Made by a program: the position numbers and the translations under genes | NCBI RefSeq assembly: GCF_018873765.1 | Contig: NC_057925.1 | Location: 36,672,646 to 36,736,645, forward strand | Reading direction: 5' to 3' | Length of the DNA: 64,000 bases | Source of the DNA: Telopea speciosissima | Lineage: Eukaryota; Streptophyta; Magnoliopsida; Proteales; Proteaceae | The notes under the pieces: generated by a model | What the model was told of the DNA's origin: nothing | Seen by the model: only the letters and a program-made list of their open reading frames with translations | Database searches by the model: none | Shown: piece by piece, positions 34,555 through 46,019 of the stretch | Layout: each line of letters opens with the position of its first letter | Numbering within the stretch: the first letter of the stretch is position 1

Positions 34555-35193
34555 GGATCTGGATCCGATTAATTCTCGATAAATATGAGATGAAAAGTTT
34601 CAGACTTTTGTAGCATTATCTCGCGAAGAGAGATGAGATGAAGAGGGTTCAGCAAAGACGGCGAACCTATGACTTTAATTTATGGTGTTGTAGCATATGC
34701 TTTTTGGGTCCCACGTCAATGTGACCTCAAGCTGTCTCTCTCTCTCTCTTCTCTCAGTGGTCTTCCACTCCTCTTTTGAACGAAGAAATTTCAAAACAAA
34801 CGCACTGTGATCATTCACCTAGTCGATTCTTTGAACTTGGTGTGTTGTGTGACATGTTTCATTATCAATCCTTGGTTGAAACAAAAGTCTTAGTCAGTTT
34901 TCTCTTCCCCTCCTCTATAAAAGAAAATTGCAAAATTTTCCCACAGCACTTAAGTGTAGATTGGGAAGGCAACAATAAATCCTTGATTTCTACCATGTGA
35001 CATGAATTAGTTATGTTGATATTTGTTCCTTTAATATTTTAAAAGTAATTTAATAAAAATTAATTTGTAATTTTTTTAATACGTATATTATAAAGTCTAT
35101 TTGGATCCAAACTTGACATGTAAGAAAGAAAAACTTGTGCCAATCTGGCAGTGAGATTTGACTTCAATTAACAACTTAGATGTTATGTCCATC
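34555..35193. other. AT-rich spacer
   Basis: There is no gene. A (TC)n run lies at about 34734-34756. The frames present are short and lack recognisable domains. Confidence 0.5.
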
Positions 35194-35708
35194 ATAATTG
35201 GAAATTTGGGTTTTGACTAGGGCTAGTCGCCTGAGTCAAGTCAAAATTTTGAAAAAACTTAGTCAAGAATTGTGTAGCCTAGGTATAGGTAAAAAATGGT
35301 GAGACTGGGTCATAAATCGTCCAAGTCAAATAAGATTCGGTATTTTTACCCGTGTCATGACAAACTCGACAAGCATCGTTGTTTTTTAAAAAACCATAAA
35401 GCCGATTCACTTAGAAAATGATTTGAGTAAAATAGTAATTAAATTCATATTTTAAAACAATAAGAAACCCTCAACTCCTTGACTCTCTTCTCTTGTTTAG
35501 TGGTACGAACTCAAAATGCAATGATCTGTGATTCCTTGATTTTTTTTTATTTTTCCTGGTTTTCCCATATTTTTCTGATTTTTTACTAATTTATACATAT
35601 TTATTGCATTAAAAAATATGACTCATCTTGACCGGGTTTGACAAGGCCAAGTCAGTAGGTTTTTCTAAAAGACGAGTCGAGTCAGAAAACTTGGTTTTCC
35701 AACTATGG
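35194..35708. mobile_element. 515-bp MITE-like element (copy B) with 8-bp target duplication
   Basis: The ends 'ataattggaaa' and 'ttttccaactatgg' are inverted. The flanks are identical 8-mers TGTCCATC (35186-35193 and 35709-35716). An 8-bp duplication fits hAT-type transposition. No coding potential. Confidence 0.65.
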
Positions 35709-35716
35709 TGTCCATC

Positions 35717-36558
35717 TTGATTTCCCTAGATTTGGTCATACTTTTTGTTTGCTAAGGAGGGTGTCCAGACCTTCGGCGCGACTACTTCCTCAAGCACGCG
35801 CAGATGCCCCTATACATACGCAACGAGTCAACACTGGATCCTATGAGAACCATAGAAGTTGTGGGATTGGCCCCAAAGACGTAAGGGGAGTCGAACTCAG
35901 AACGCATGTCAATTTGGCCATACTCAACATTGTTTATGTAGGTTTAGCTTTAGTTGGTGGCTCCTTAAGTCACAGCCAACCAAACTGGGTATTTTCACAA
36001 GAGGATTGAAGCCTGATATGAAGATTTAATCCTCTTTTTTTTTTTTTTTGGACAGGGAAGGGGCTCTGGCCTCTGATTATCATCACTTTGAGCATCATCA
36101 AGTAATTTATGGATGGTGAATATTCATTCAGATATTTACCTAATGTGCTATTTTGTAAATCTCAACTTGTTTTGTTAAATAGGCTGGACCTTTTCCTGTC
36201 AAAGTCTATACTCTTCTTCTTGAGAGGCTCTCTTGACTGTTTCTTTTTCTTCTTGACCTAATGCCACTAAACATTTCTCAGGAAGCAAGAAGAAAAATAA
36301 AGACTGCAAAATAGGCCTCATCAAGAAACATATTAAGCAATCTAGTATCCACCTCAACCTACTATTGAGTTTTATAGCTTAGTGATATCTTAATGAAAGA
36401 AGGGTTCCCTCAATCTATTGCCACCTCCCCAACTCTTTAATATGTGGAATGGATTTCTGAATATTATGATGCACATCTCAAGGAGCTGTCATATAATTTT
36501 GAAGGAACAGTCAGGAATGTGACTGATTGATGATCGCAAGGAAACTACAAATTCCATG
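35717..36558. other. Spacer without recognised features
   Basis: A moderately GC-rich patch (35745-35930) contains 'gagtcgaactcagaac', which on the minus strand faintly resembles a tRNA/SINE B box, but no matching A box or SINE body was found. The rest is AT-rich. Confidence 0.4.
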
Positions 36559-36566
36559 GTCACTGC

Positions 36567-37392
36567 TAAGGGTGCAAGTTTGGCCCTGTCGGTAGGGATG
36601 TAAACGGATCGGATTGGGCTTGGATAGTGCTATATCCGCATCCGCATCCACATCCGCATCCGATTAGTTTTCGGATGGATAGAGACACGGATACAGATCG
36701 GATATTTTATCCGTTTGCATGTAAATATAGCTTTTCGGATAGCTATAGCCTATTAATATCCGTATCCGTTTAACTTTCGGACGGATTCGGATAGTGCTAA
36801 ATGGATACAGACAAGGATACAGAAACGGATTTTGGTTATTCATTTACACCCCTACCTGGCGGCCCGAACCCGCCCTGGCCCGCCCCGAGCCTAAACAGGG
36901 CCTGGGCTAAGATATCTTGGTCCTGGGGGCGGGTCAGGGCTGGAAATTTCTAATCCTTAATCAGGGTTGGGTCGGGCCACGGTTGAGGCCTCGAGCTGAG
37001 CTTGGCCTGGCCCGACTCGACCCTATTTTAAGTTATACTGTAAAATATATATTGATATAATATATATATTATAAACTTTAAATATCACCCACATTTTGTT
37101 ATATAATATATTATATACGAAGATAATAAGTAATATAAACATTTTATTATAGTGCTATTTTATCTAAAATCGATAATTTTCTCCCTGGCCTAGTCCAACC
37201 CATACATATCCCTTACCCCTCCCCATGATCAAGGCCAATTAGGGTCAGCCTGGCCCGAACCTAAGGGCAAGTCAGGGTTGGATTTTTTAGGCCCTGAGTC
37301 AGGGCCGGTTTGGGCGTGGGCCCAGCTATGAGGACTCAGGTTGGGCTAGGGTTTTATAAAGCCCGACCCAACCCCACCCTGTTGCACCCCTA
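36567..37392. mobile_element. hAT-type MITE, interrupted by another MITE
   Basis: The ends 'taagggtgcaa' (36567) and 'ttgcacccctag' are inverted; the flanks are 8-mers GTCACTGC (36559-36566) and GTCACTAC (37393-37400), 7 of 8 equal. The interior is rich in 'ggcccg/cgggcc'-type inverted pieces ('gcccgaaccc' against 'gggttgggct'). Subtracting the nested insertion leaves about 556 bp. No coding capacity; it would depend on a hAT transposase in trans. Confidence 0.75.
36593..36854. mobile_element. 262-bp hAT-type MITE nested in the previous one
   Basis: It starts TAGGGATGTAAA and ends in the complement of TAGGGGTGTAAA. The flanking 8-mers are CCTGTCGG (36585-36592) and CCTGGCGG (36855-36862), 7 of 8 equal. 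The interior repeats 'atccgcatccgcatcc' and 'cggatagtgctaaatgga', giving a strong foldback. Confidence 0.8.
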
Positions 37393-37414
37393 GTCACTAC
37401 AATCATCTCAATTG

Positions 37415-37735
37415 ATTCGCGAGGTGTTTTATGTAAGCCTATGGAGTTTTGGCATAAATCAAATGTAGATGATTGTTCTATTGGCAACCTTGGAAAGGCT
37501 GGAGCTTGGGGAATTACTAGGGATGATAGTGAAGGGTAGTGTCATCTTTCAGCCTTTACATTGGTATTGGGACGAACTATATGGTTGAATTTGAAGGACT
37601 TATTTATGGTATACAACGAATAAAGGAGATGGGATTAAGGTATGGATAGAATGTGATTCGGTGGCTTTAGTTTATTGAAAGCAAAACAATTCCATGGTTT
37701 TATAAACAGCGTTGGTTGGCCTTAGTATTGTATTT
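37415..37735 (+). pseudogene. LINE RNase H fragment
   Basis: Across two frameshifts it reads 'SNVDDCSIGNLGKAGAWGI' (about 37459-37515), then 'MVEFEGLIYGIQRIKEMGLR' (about 37581-37640) and 'VWIECDSVALV' (about 37642-37675). These are the first Asp, the Glu and the second Asp blocks of the L1-type RNase H domain; the close relative at 60207 reads 'NIDGSSIGNPGRAGAGGV'. Only this piece of the LINE survives. It shows that a LINE predates the copia insertion beside it. Confidence 0.75.
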
Positions 37736-37739
37736 GGAA

Positions 37740-38004
37740 GGTATTGTAAGGGTATTTATGTAATATCCCTTCATATGTTCTAATATAATCCTACTTGTAT
37801 TAATACTCAGGCTGTGAGGGACAATCTAGTAATTTGCCCATCTGACCTAAACCCTAGTTTTCCTACAAATACTAGCTGGAGGCAGTAGTCTGGGTATTCC
37901 AAACTAGATACTCAGGGTGTAATGCTTTAAGCAACCTTGTGCTTAAACCCTAAACCCTAACAATCTTAAAGCAATATATTAATTTTGTTTCCCCCTTTGA
38001 TCGG
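37740..38004 (+). other. LTR-like sequence left of Copia-2
   Basis: The sequence carries the look of a 5' LTR end or leader ('aaaccctaaaccctaac', then 'gcaatatatt'). It may belong to Copia-3, whose leader is interrupted by Copia-2 at the ATCGG site. No partner was found. Confidence 0.35.
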
Positions 38005-38255
38005 TGTTGGTGATCGTATCTTCTATTCTTAGTAGGAGATAATTGATCAAATATTGCAATTGATTGTATTTCCTTCTTCCCTCTCCTCTATGTATGGTAA
38101 CCTGACTGTATCTCCACCTATTTATGAATATGATCAATCTCCCAAGAAGAATAAGAAAAACTAGGAGTTTTCACCCGAGGACGTAGGCTTCTAAGGAAGA
38201 CCGAACCTCATTAATGGCTATTGTCTCTCCATTGTGTTTATCTATTTTCTGAACA
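38005..38255 (+). repeat. Copia-2 5' LTR (251 bp)
   Basis: TGTTGGTGAT...TTCTGAACA. It carries an extra 5 bp ('tggta') relative to the 3' LTR near 38096. Confidence 0.95.
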
Positions 38256-38268
38256 TGGTATCAGAGAG
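38256..38268 (+). promoter_or_regulatory. Copia-2 primer-binding site
   Basis: TGGTATCAGAGAG directly follows the LTR and matches the 3' end complement of initiator tRNA-Met (TGGTATCAGAGC) except at the end. Confidence 0.9.
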
Positions 38269-38471
38269 GGTTTGATCCCAATCGATATCTTTTCTCGTGG
38301 TTGCAACAAGCAGTTCGTGACTTCTCCTATTCCATTCAAGGTTGTTTGTTGTGCACTGGTTCTACTATCGATTTGTATTCAACCTATGCTACTAATTCCT
38401 GCCATCGTCTTCTCAGATAAGTTCTTATTTACTTCTCAGTAAGACCTTTGTTTTGTCCTATATTGAGTTAC

Positions 38472-39443
38472 ATGGCTGGAACCGATCAAACCAATGATTC
38501 CAGTAAAGAAACACTTCCTTATTCGACCAAGGCTGTGTCGCATGAAGCAAACAGCCAACGTCTCACTCCCATATTATTGAATGGGAGGAATTATCTCCCT
38601 TGGTCTCGGGCTGTTACTGTTGCTCTTGGAGGCAGATCCAAGCTTGGCCATATCACTGGTCCAATAAAAGCCCCAGATGAGAATGATTCAAAGTTTATGG
38701 AATGGCAAGCCAATGATCACTCAGTTATGACTTGGCTTTTTAATTCCATGGAGTCCCACATATATGAGATTTTTGCTTATTCTGATACTGCTACTACTGT
38801 ATGGGATTCTTTAAAGGAGATGTACGGTCAGGTCGATAATGCATTTCGTATTTTTTAACTACAACAAGACCTTGCTCGATCCAAGCAAGGACCCAATCAG
38901 GGCTTTATTGAACACCTAGGAAATATGAAAAAAAGGTGGGATGAGCTCCGCCAATATAGACCTCCTACTCAGGTGGTATCCGATTATGTCAAAAGGGAAG
39001 AACAGAATAAGATATTTTAACTATTGGCCAATATTAAACCTGAGTATGAGGATCTCAGGCATCAGGTCCTTATGAGTACTACTCTACCATTGTTCTCTAT
39101 TTTTTCAATGATACAAAGAGAAGAAACTAGATGTCGGGTCATGCATTCCGATGTCACCACTAAAGGAAATATATCTGAAAATTCTGCCAATACTGTGACT
39201 ACCAATGGCAAACAGCAAGGTGATAATAATGGCCGAAATGGTAAAGGAAAGGGAAAAAACCAGGGTTGTGATCGATTTCATTGTGACCATTGCACTCGTG
39301 ATGGCCACACCAAAGACAGATGTTGGGTTCTGCATCCTCATCTTCTCCCAAGCAAAGATAAAGGCCAAGATGAAAAGGTGGCTACTCAAACTAGCTCCAC
39401 CGATGTTCAAACTACTCTGGAGACCCTAGCACATCAATGCTAG
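38472..39443 (+). pseudogene. Copia-2 gag
   Basis: The start is the Met of 'MAGTDQTNDSS' (38472). The copia Gag core includes 'LNGRNYLPWSRAVTVAL' (about 38577-38628), 'DHSVMTWLFNSMES' and 'TVWDSLKEMYGQ'. A zinc knuckle 'CDHCTRDGHTKDRC' (about 39284-39325, CX2CX4HX4C) binds element RNA. In-frame TAA stops at 38856-38858 and about 39019 break it, and a TAG ends this piece at 39443. The frame continues past each stop, so these are point mutations, not structural breaks. Confidence 0.88.
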
Positions 39444-39549
39444 CAATTTTTACAAACTCATGGAACGACTTTAGCTGTCACTGGAACTGTTGCACCTGAA
39501 TCTGGGAATCTGGCTAAGTCATCTGGTAATGTTCATGCTTTCTCTGTTC

Positions 39550-40920
39550 TCTCTTAAAATTTCTTTATTATAGACTCTGGTGCCATAGACCATATATGTA
39601 GTTCCCCACAAGTTTTAACCTCATTGGATACTGCTTCTAAAGGACCGCTACTTCCTTTTACTATTGGTAACGGAGTGCAGGTTCCTACTGAAGGCGTTGG
39701 AAAATTTTAGATCTTTTCTAATAATTCTGATGCCTTATTTTTTCCATCTTTATCTTCTAATTTGCTATCTATCAGCAAGTGTACTAAAGAGTGGAATTGC
39801 AATGTCATTTTTTCTCCTCAAAAGGTGTTTTTTCATGATCACGCCACCAGGAAGATGATTGGTGAAGGGCGGTTTCAATCTTCATGGTGAGGGGCTAGTT
39901 GCAAGGAAAAATGCGGCTGGTCTTTCTCGGTTGTGGCACTTCCGAATGGGACACCCTTCTGATGGGGTGTTACACACTCTTGATCCATCTTTATTTCATG
40001 ACTCTAGTGGTTGTGATCCTTGTCATTTTGTGAAACAACATAGATTGCCTTTTTCTCACTATACTAGTATTTAAACTGATTTATTTGATCTTGTGCACTC
40101 TGATGTTTGGGGGAGTGCCCCTGTTGACTGTAGAGAAGGGTACAAATATTTTGTTACATTTATTGACGATAAATTTCGTGCTACTTGGCTTTATGTGCTT
40201 AAATCTAAAAGTGATGTTATTAGTGTGTTTCGTGACTTTTGCCATATGGTTCAAAATCAGTTCAAAACTACCATCAAAGTGTTACGTATAGATAATGGAG
40301 CGGAATACACCAACAACCCTTTTTAGTCTCTTCTTAGCAGTTTGGGGATCACCCATCAAACCTCTTGCGTTGGCACTCCACAACAAAATGGAGTTGCTGA
40401 GCGCAAAAATCGCCATCTACTTGAGGTGACTCGGGCACTGCTTTTTCTGGGCATGTCCCCAAAACTTTTTGGGCTGATGCTGTCCTCACAAGTTGCGACT
40501 TGATTAATCGACTGCCTAGTAAAATTCTTTACAACAAGTCCCCTATGAAGATTCTTCTTGGTTGGAAAGTCGGTATCTCTCATCTCTGCATTTTTGGATG
40601 TGTTTGTTATGTTCACTCTCAGATGGGTGGTAAACTGGATCCTCGTGCACACAAATGCATTTTTGTTGGTTATTCTTCTGTTAAATGGGGATATAAGTGT
40701 TATGATCCTACTACTCACCGTCTTTACATATCTCGTGATGTTACATTTGATGAAACTCACATGTTTTTTCCTGACAGGCGTCAAATTCAGGGGGAGAATG
40801 GTGTCATTGATTATAGTGACTTTAATGGTGAATTTGCACCTGTCCCATTACCTAATGATGGGATTGTTCAATATGATGTTTTGGGTAAGGATGTTGACAA
40901 TCAAACTACTGCTGATAACT
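39550..40920 (+). pseudogene. Copia-2 protease and integrase
   Basis: Protease reads 'FFIIDSGAIDHIC' (about 39560-39598) with an intact DSG. After a frameshift near 39880, 'LWHFRMGHPSDGVLHTL' and 'CDPCHFVKQH' give the integrase HHCC finger. The core has 'LVHSDVWG' (about 40092; Asp), 'LRIDNGAEYTNNPF' (about 40284; Asp) and '[14 protein letters not shown]' (about 40390; Glu). The frame returns to the gag frame by 40500 and runs through 'IFGCVCYVHSQMGG' to a TAA at 40920. Integrase inserts the cDNA; its catalytic triad is still encoded. Confidence 0.85.
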
Positions 40921-41204
40921 AAAACATGACTGGAACAACTCCAGCCCCAGATTCTCCAGTTCCCACAACAATTCAACCTCCTGTTCTTGCACCTCTGGCT
41001 CCTATTCCTAAGTCGGTTCGCAGGTCTGAAAGGGTTCCCAAGCCCTCTACTCAGCTTCAAGATTTCACCACTTACGATACCACTTAATATCCTATTCAAG
41101 ACTATGTTTGTTACCACAATACTTCTCCAAGGTTTTGGAATTTTTTATCAGCCATTGATTCTCACAAAGAACCAAACAGTTTTGTTGAAGCAAGTAAGCT
41201 TGAT

Positions 41205-42644
41205 GTGTGGGTTAAGGCCATGAATGATGAAGTTCAAGCCCTTGACCGCAATCATACCTGGGAAGTGGTTTGTCTACCTGATGGGAAGCAAACGGTTGGG
41301 TGTCGATGGATCTACAAGATCAAGTATAATAGTGACGGGTCTATTGAAAGATACAAGGCTAGGCTCGTTGCCAAAGGGTACACCCAAACCTATGGTGTCA
41401 ACTACAGGGAAACCTTCGCTCATGTAGTTAAAATGAACATTGTTCGTGTTCTCCTATCTATTGCTGTTAACTGTGGATGGCCACTCTTTCAAATGGACGT
41501 AAGAAATGTGTTCCTTCATAGAGATCTCAAGGAGGAAGTCTACATGGATCTCCCACCTGGCCATGCCTTAGAAAATCAGGATGGGATGGTGTGCAAACTT
41601 AAAAAGGCCATATATGGTCTCAAGCAATTAGCACGTGCGTGGTACGAAAAACTTAGTACAGCGCTTATCAGATTTGGATTCAAAAGAGGAGAGTCTAATT
41701 CTTCAATGTTTGTTAAAACAAGTGACAAAGGTGTTGTGGTGGTTTTGGTGTATGTCGATGACCTTGTCATTACAGGGAGCAATCAGTCTGGAATCAATAC
41801 TCTCAAGGGGCACCTAAGCAAGGAGTTTGATATCAAAGATCTGGGAAAGCTAAGATATTTCTTTGGCATTGAAATTGCTAGCTCTCAGAAAGGATTATTT
41901 CTCTCTCAACGAAAATATGTCTTGGACTTGTTGAGAGAGACTGGTAAAATGGGAGTTAAACCTGCTAGTGTTCCCATGGATTATAGTGGTAAATTCACCA
42001 CCAATAGTACTCCACTGCAAGATAAAGGACATTACCAACGCCTGGTAGGACGTCTGATCTATCTAACAATTACTAGACCCGACATAGCCTTTGCTGTTAG
42101 CTATGTGAGTCAATTTATGCAAGCCCCTACAGAGGGGCATATGGAATTGGTTGATCATGTTTTGCGATATCTAAAGGCGTCTCCAGGTAGAGGAATTTTA
42201 ATGCAGAAAAATGGGCACACAGAAATTGTTGGCTACACCGATGCTGATTGGGCAGGTAATCCCACGAACAGAAGATCCACTACAGGGTTCTGTACTTTTG
42301 TTGGTGGAAACATCGTTACTTGGAAGAGTAAAAAATAGAGTGTTGTGGCCTGATCTAGTGCAGAAGTAGAATACCGGGCCATGGCATCTGCCACTAGTGA
42401 GATTGTGTGGCTTCGATTGCTATTGAAAGAATTGGGGTGTGACTCGCCCTCTGGACCAACGAAACTTTTTTGTGACAATCAAGCTGCAACTCATATTGCT
42501 TCAAATCCTATGTTCCATGAAAGAAATAAACACATAGAGGTAGATTGCCACTTTGTGCAAGAAAAAGTACAAGATAAAACAATTGAAACTGCGTACGTTT
42601 GCAGTAAAGATCAGCCGGCAGACGTTTTCACCAAGGCATTGTGA
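41205..42644 (+). pseudogene. Copia-2 reverse transcriptase and RNase H
   Basis: An open stretch of 377 codons (41205-42338) begins 'MWVKAMNDEVQALDRNHTW'. It carries 'GCRWIYKIKYNSDGSIERYK', 'PLFQMDVRNVFLHRDL' (catalytic Asp; consensus has KNAFLH) and 'VLVYVDDLVITG' (about 41747-41782). RNase H follows with 'GYTDADWAGNPTNRRSTTG'. A TAG at 42336-42338 and another stop ('SVVA*SSAEVEY') precede the rest, 42381-42644, with '[20 protein letters not shown]' and '[10 protein letters not shown]'. RT seems catalytically complete; the stops fall in RNase H. Confidence 0.9.
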
Positions 42645-42705
42645 AAGGGTTCATTTCAAGACATGATGAACAACTTGACCTCAGATGATGTCTTCGCTCC
42701 AACTT

Positions 42706-42714
42706 GAGGGGGAG
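42706..42714 (+). promoter_or_regulatory. Copia-2 polypurine tract
   Basis: GAGGGGGAG ends directly before the 3' LTR's TGTTGG. Confidence 0.9.
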
Positions 42715-42960
42715 TGTTGGTGATCTTATCTTCTATTCTTAGTAGGAGATAATTGATCAAATATTGCAATTGATTGTATTTCCTTCTTCCCTCTCCTCTA
42801 TGTAACCTGACTGTATCTCCACCTATTTATGAATATGATCGATCTCCCAAGAAGAATAAGAAAAACTGGGAGTTTTCACCCGAGGACGTACGCTTCTAAG
42901 GAAGACCGAACCTCGTTAATGGTTGTTGTGTCTCCATTGTGTTTATCTATTTTCTGAACA
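42715..42960 (+). repeat. Copia-2 3' LTR (246 bp)
   Basis: TGTTGGTGAT...TTCTGAACA, matching 38005-38255, followed by ATCGG. Confidence 0.95.
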
Positions 42961-42965
42961 ATCGG

Positions 42966-43705
42966 CTTTAGAGTTTGTGTGATCGGCTTTTGGTGATCGG
43001 ATCCACGGTAATGGCCTCTTGAGAGATCCATTTTTTACTTTGGTGATCTATCGTTCATGATTCTGGTCTTTTGAAGATCAATTTCCGAAAAGTGTGGAAA
43101 AGTGATCGTTCGTTGGTGATTGGAAGTGTGCAGAATTTTTTCTGGTCAGTTGTACGTTATACGGAATCACGGTTCTGCCCACTCCTCGTTCGATCGGTTT
43201 TGGATTTCACTGTTCTAGTTAGTGCTTGTTGATCTTCAAACCCTTTTATTTGTCAAAGATTTTGTACACCTTTTTTGGTTTTTATCAAAAGCTTTAGGGA
43301 AAAAAAAACCCATTAAGAAAGGACGTTTGCTTTTGATTCAATTCCAAAAGCCAAAATCATCAAGTTTTCTTCAAGGTTTTCTTTTGATTTCTTTGATTGC
43401 CACAAAAGTGAAAGAGACAAAAGAGTGACTTTTGATTTGATCATTATTACAAAAAAGAAAGAGGAAAAGTAGAAGAAGACAAAAGAAGGTACAAAAACTT
43501 TTATTAGATCTCTTTTTGTTTGGCTTTCGGTTATGCATAAGTGATCGACACCACTAGAGTCAGCACCAGCGCCGACACCATTGCAACTCTGCGATCCTTC
43601 CTCCGTCGCCTAAATTCAGGGTTCTCCATCTCAAGTGTGATTGTTCTTTAGAGCATTTATTTTTATTTGAATTTTTCCTTGGGCATATAAACAAATCATA
43701 TAATA
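42966..43705 (+). other. Leader-like sequence of Copia-3
   Basis: No ORF. Repeated 'gtgatcgg' (about 42977 and 42991) and the position before a copia gag suggest the 5' untranslated leader of Copia-3, into which Copia-2 inserted. Confidence 0.45.
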
Positions 43706-44700
43706 TTGAAGAAACATGTTGTTCCAATTGAGATGATCAAATTGGAAAGCTTTAGTGGCTCTAAGTTGAGTTCTTGGAAAAGGAGGATTCAGTTTGGACT
43801 GAAGTACCTTAATATTTTCTACACTGTGGTAAATACTTTTTTTAATTGCACGGACCTAACTGAAGCCCAATGGATAAATGATGAGGACTTTTGCAAAGAC
43901 TACCTATTGAACTGTCTGTCAGATAGGCTGGCAGAAACCTATAGTAAATATAAGACTACAAAAGAGATTTGGAAAAACCTAGAAGCCCAATTCAAATAGG
44001 AGGAGGACTTATCAAAGACTCACTTGGTTGACAAGTTTATGGATTTCAAGTTTCAAGAAGACAAAGAAATACTTTCTCAAGTAATAGACTTTGAGAACTT
44101 GAGAACAAAACTGAACCAAGAAAATATCTCTGTTGTTGATGCATTCTTAGTGGGTGCAATTATTTTTAAGTTACCCTCTACCTGGCATTCCTTTAAAACT
44201 GAGATGCATAGGAAGAAAACACAAGTGGGGCTGGATGATCTCAAACGGTTCATTAGAATCGATGATGAGAACAGAGCCAGGAATAACTTGGAGATGGTGA
44301 AACGACAACAGGCATCTATCAATTTGGTTTCACAACCCAAGAAAAATCCTAGGCAATCCAAGCCACCTAAGAAAGAACCCCAACAGTTGGAGGCAAAAAG
44401 ACTAATTTTATAAAGAAGGGCAAGTGCCGCAATTGTGAAAAGTGGGATCACTATGCATCTGAGTATAGGGGTCCAAAGAAAATGAACACTGACACACCAC
44501 AGAAGGAAGTTCACATGTTGGTGGACAAGACTGAGCCTACTAACTTTATTGTCATGGTTGGCAAGGGTAAGGGGTTGGCCAGTACATCTTCAGATTGGTG
44601 GTTAAACTCTAGAGCGACTTGTCATGTTTGCAATAGCAAGAACCTGCTCACTGATGTTGTTCAAGTAGCAGAGACTGTCATTGTTGCAATGGAGACATCG
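43706..44700 (+). pseudogene. Copia-3 gag and protease
   Basis: The Gag core 'IKLESFSGSKLSSWKRRIQF' (about 43727-43786) and 'YKTTKEIWKNLEAQF' (about 43951-43997), then 'FENLRTKLNQENISVVDAF', place it in the UBN2-type copia Gag group. The zinc knuckle 'CRNCEKWDHYASEY' (about 44426-44465) has lost its last Cys (a Tyr stands there). The protease reads 'WWLNSRATCHVCN' (about 44596-44634), where the usual DSG has become NSR, so it would be inactive. Stops at 43999 and 44413 and a frameshift break the frame. Confidence 0.8.
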
Positions 44701-44815
44701 TGAAAGTGATTCAACAAGTGACAGAAAACTTGGTCCTATCATTAGGTAAAATACTAACTTTGAAAAATGTTAAAGTCTTTCATGGTTTGAGAAGAATTTA
44801 ATTTCAATTGGAATT

Positions 44816-46017
44816 TTGCTTGATACTGGCATGTCTATTACTTTTAATAGTGGTAGAGTAACACTATCTGTTAACTCCTTTTATTTTGGATGTGCTTACA
44901 ATTTGAATGATATGTTTAGGTTGAGTTTAGCTAATGAGATAATAAACCAGGTTAACCAAATTGCACTTGATCCCAAAATATTACATTATAGGTTAGAACA
45001 TGTGAACTATAAGAAAATGCTCAAACTAGCTAAAACTCATAATTTACCATTAAACACTTCAATTAGATTTAACAGATGTGAAGTGTGTGCTCAAACCAAA
45101 ATAACTAAAAAATCTTTCAGACCATTTTCTAGGAGCACTCAACTTCTTGAACTTATACATTCTAACATTTGTAGACGATATTTCTAGATATTGTCATTTA
45201 TACCTGTTAAAATCTAAAGATGAAGCATTTTAAAATTTTAAAATTTTCAAGAATAGGGTAGAAAATCAGTTGAAGTTGAAAATTAAAAGATTTAGAAGTG
45301 ATAGGGGAGGAGAATACAAATTGACAGAGTTCAAGGAATTCTGTGCCTCTGTAGGCATAATCCATGAAACGAGTACTCTTTGCTCACTTCAATCAAATGG
45401 CATATCTGAAAGAAAGAATAGGACGTTGACAGAGATGTTAAACTCCATGTTATTGACAGTTGGTATGCCCTGTTGCTAGTGGGGAGAAGTAGTGTTGACT
45501 GTAAATCACATTCTAAATAGACTACCATATTCAAAACTGAGTTCTACACCTTATGAACTATGGCATAACCATCCCTATAGATATGACACTCTTAAGGTTT
45601 GTGGTTGTATAGCTTATGTTAGGATATAAGATCCTAGGAGACCTAAGGTGGGAACTAGAATGAACACTTGTGTGTATCTAGGTTATGCAGAAGACAGTGC
45701 TGCAGACCGGTTTTTTGGATCTATCTACCAATATGGTTATAGAATCTAGGGATGCTATATTCTTTGAAGATAAATTTCTCAGAGATAAAGTTCTGACCTT
45801 GCGTGCTCTGACTGAAATGATTACAGAATCACCTTTGGAGTCTAAACCAATTGTTTCTGACACTACTCCCACAATACTCCCTGAATCAGAACCTAGAAGA
45901 GTATCTACTAGAGATATAGTACCCAAATATTTTGATAAAGATATTATGACCTACCATCTAGAGACCGATCCATCCACCTATAAGGAAGTGATGAGATCTA
46001 GGGACTCACTGCTATAG
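44816..46017 (+). pseudogene. Copia-3 integrase
   Basis: The finger 'LHYRLEHVNYKKMLKL' and 'CEVCAQTKITKKSFRPF' (about 44980-45125) are followed by 'LLELIHSNICR' (the catalytic Asp is replaced by Asn). Next come 'FRSDRGGEYKLTEFKEF' (about 45289; Asp kept) and 'SNGISERKNRTLTEM' (about 45395; Glu kept). The post-core 'LKVCGCIAYVRI' and 'NTCVYLGYAEDSA' come before a degraded linker up to 46017. Multiple stops. Confidence 0.8.
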
Positions 46018-46019
46018 AA

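Larger units (their letters stand above)
38005..42960 (+). mobile_element. Copia-2: full-length Ty1-copia retrotransposon
   Basis: Two LTRs, a tRNA-Met primer site, gag-pol and a polypurine tract occur in order, framed by a perfect 5-bp target duplication ATCGG (38000-38004 and 42961-42965). Length is 4956 bp. Hand comparison of the LTRs gives about 8 substitutions and one 5-bp indel over 246 bp (roughly 3%). Most of the polyprotein lies in a single frame broken by several stops, many of the CAA-to-TAA type, so the copy is dead but fairly young. Confidence 0.95.

Noticed and set aside
35840..35900. SINE B box on the minus strand ('gttctgagttcgactccc')
   Set aside because: No matching A box and no poly-A or T tail; only a partial match.
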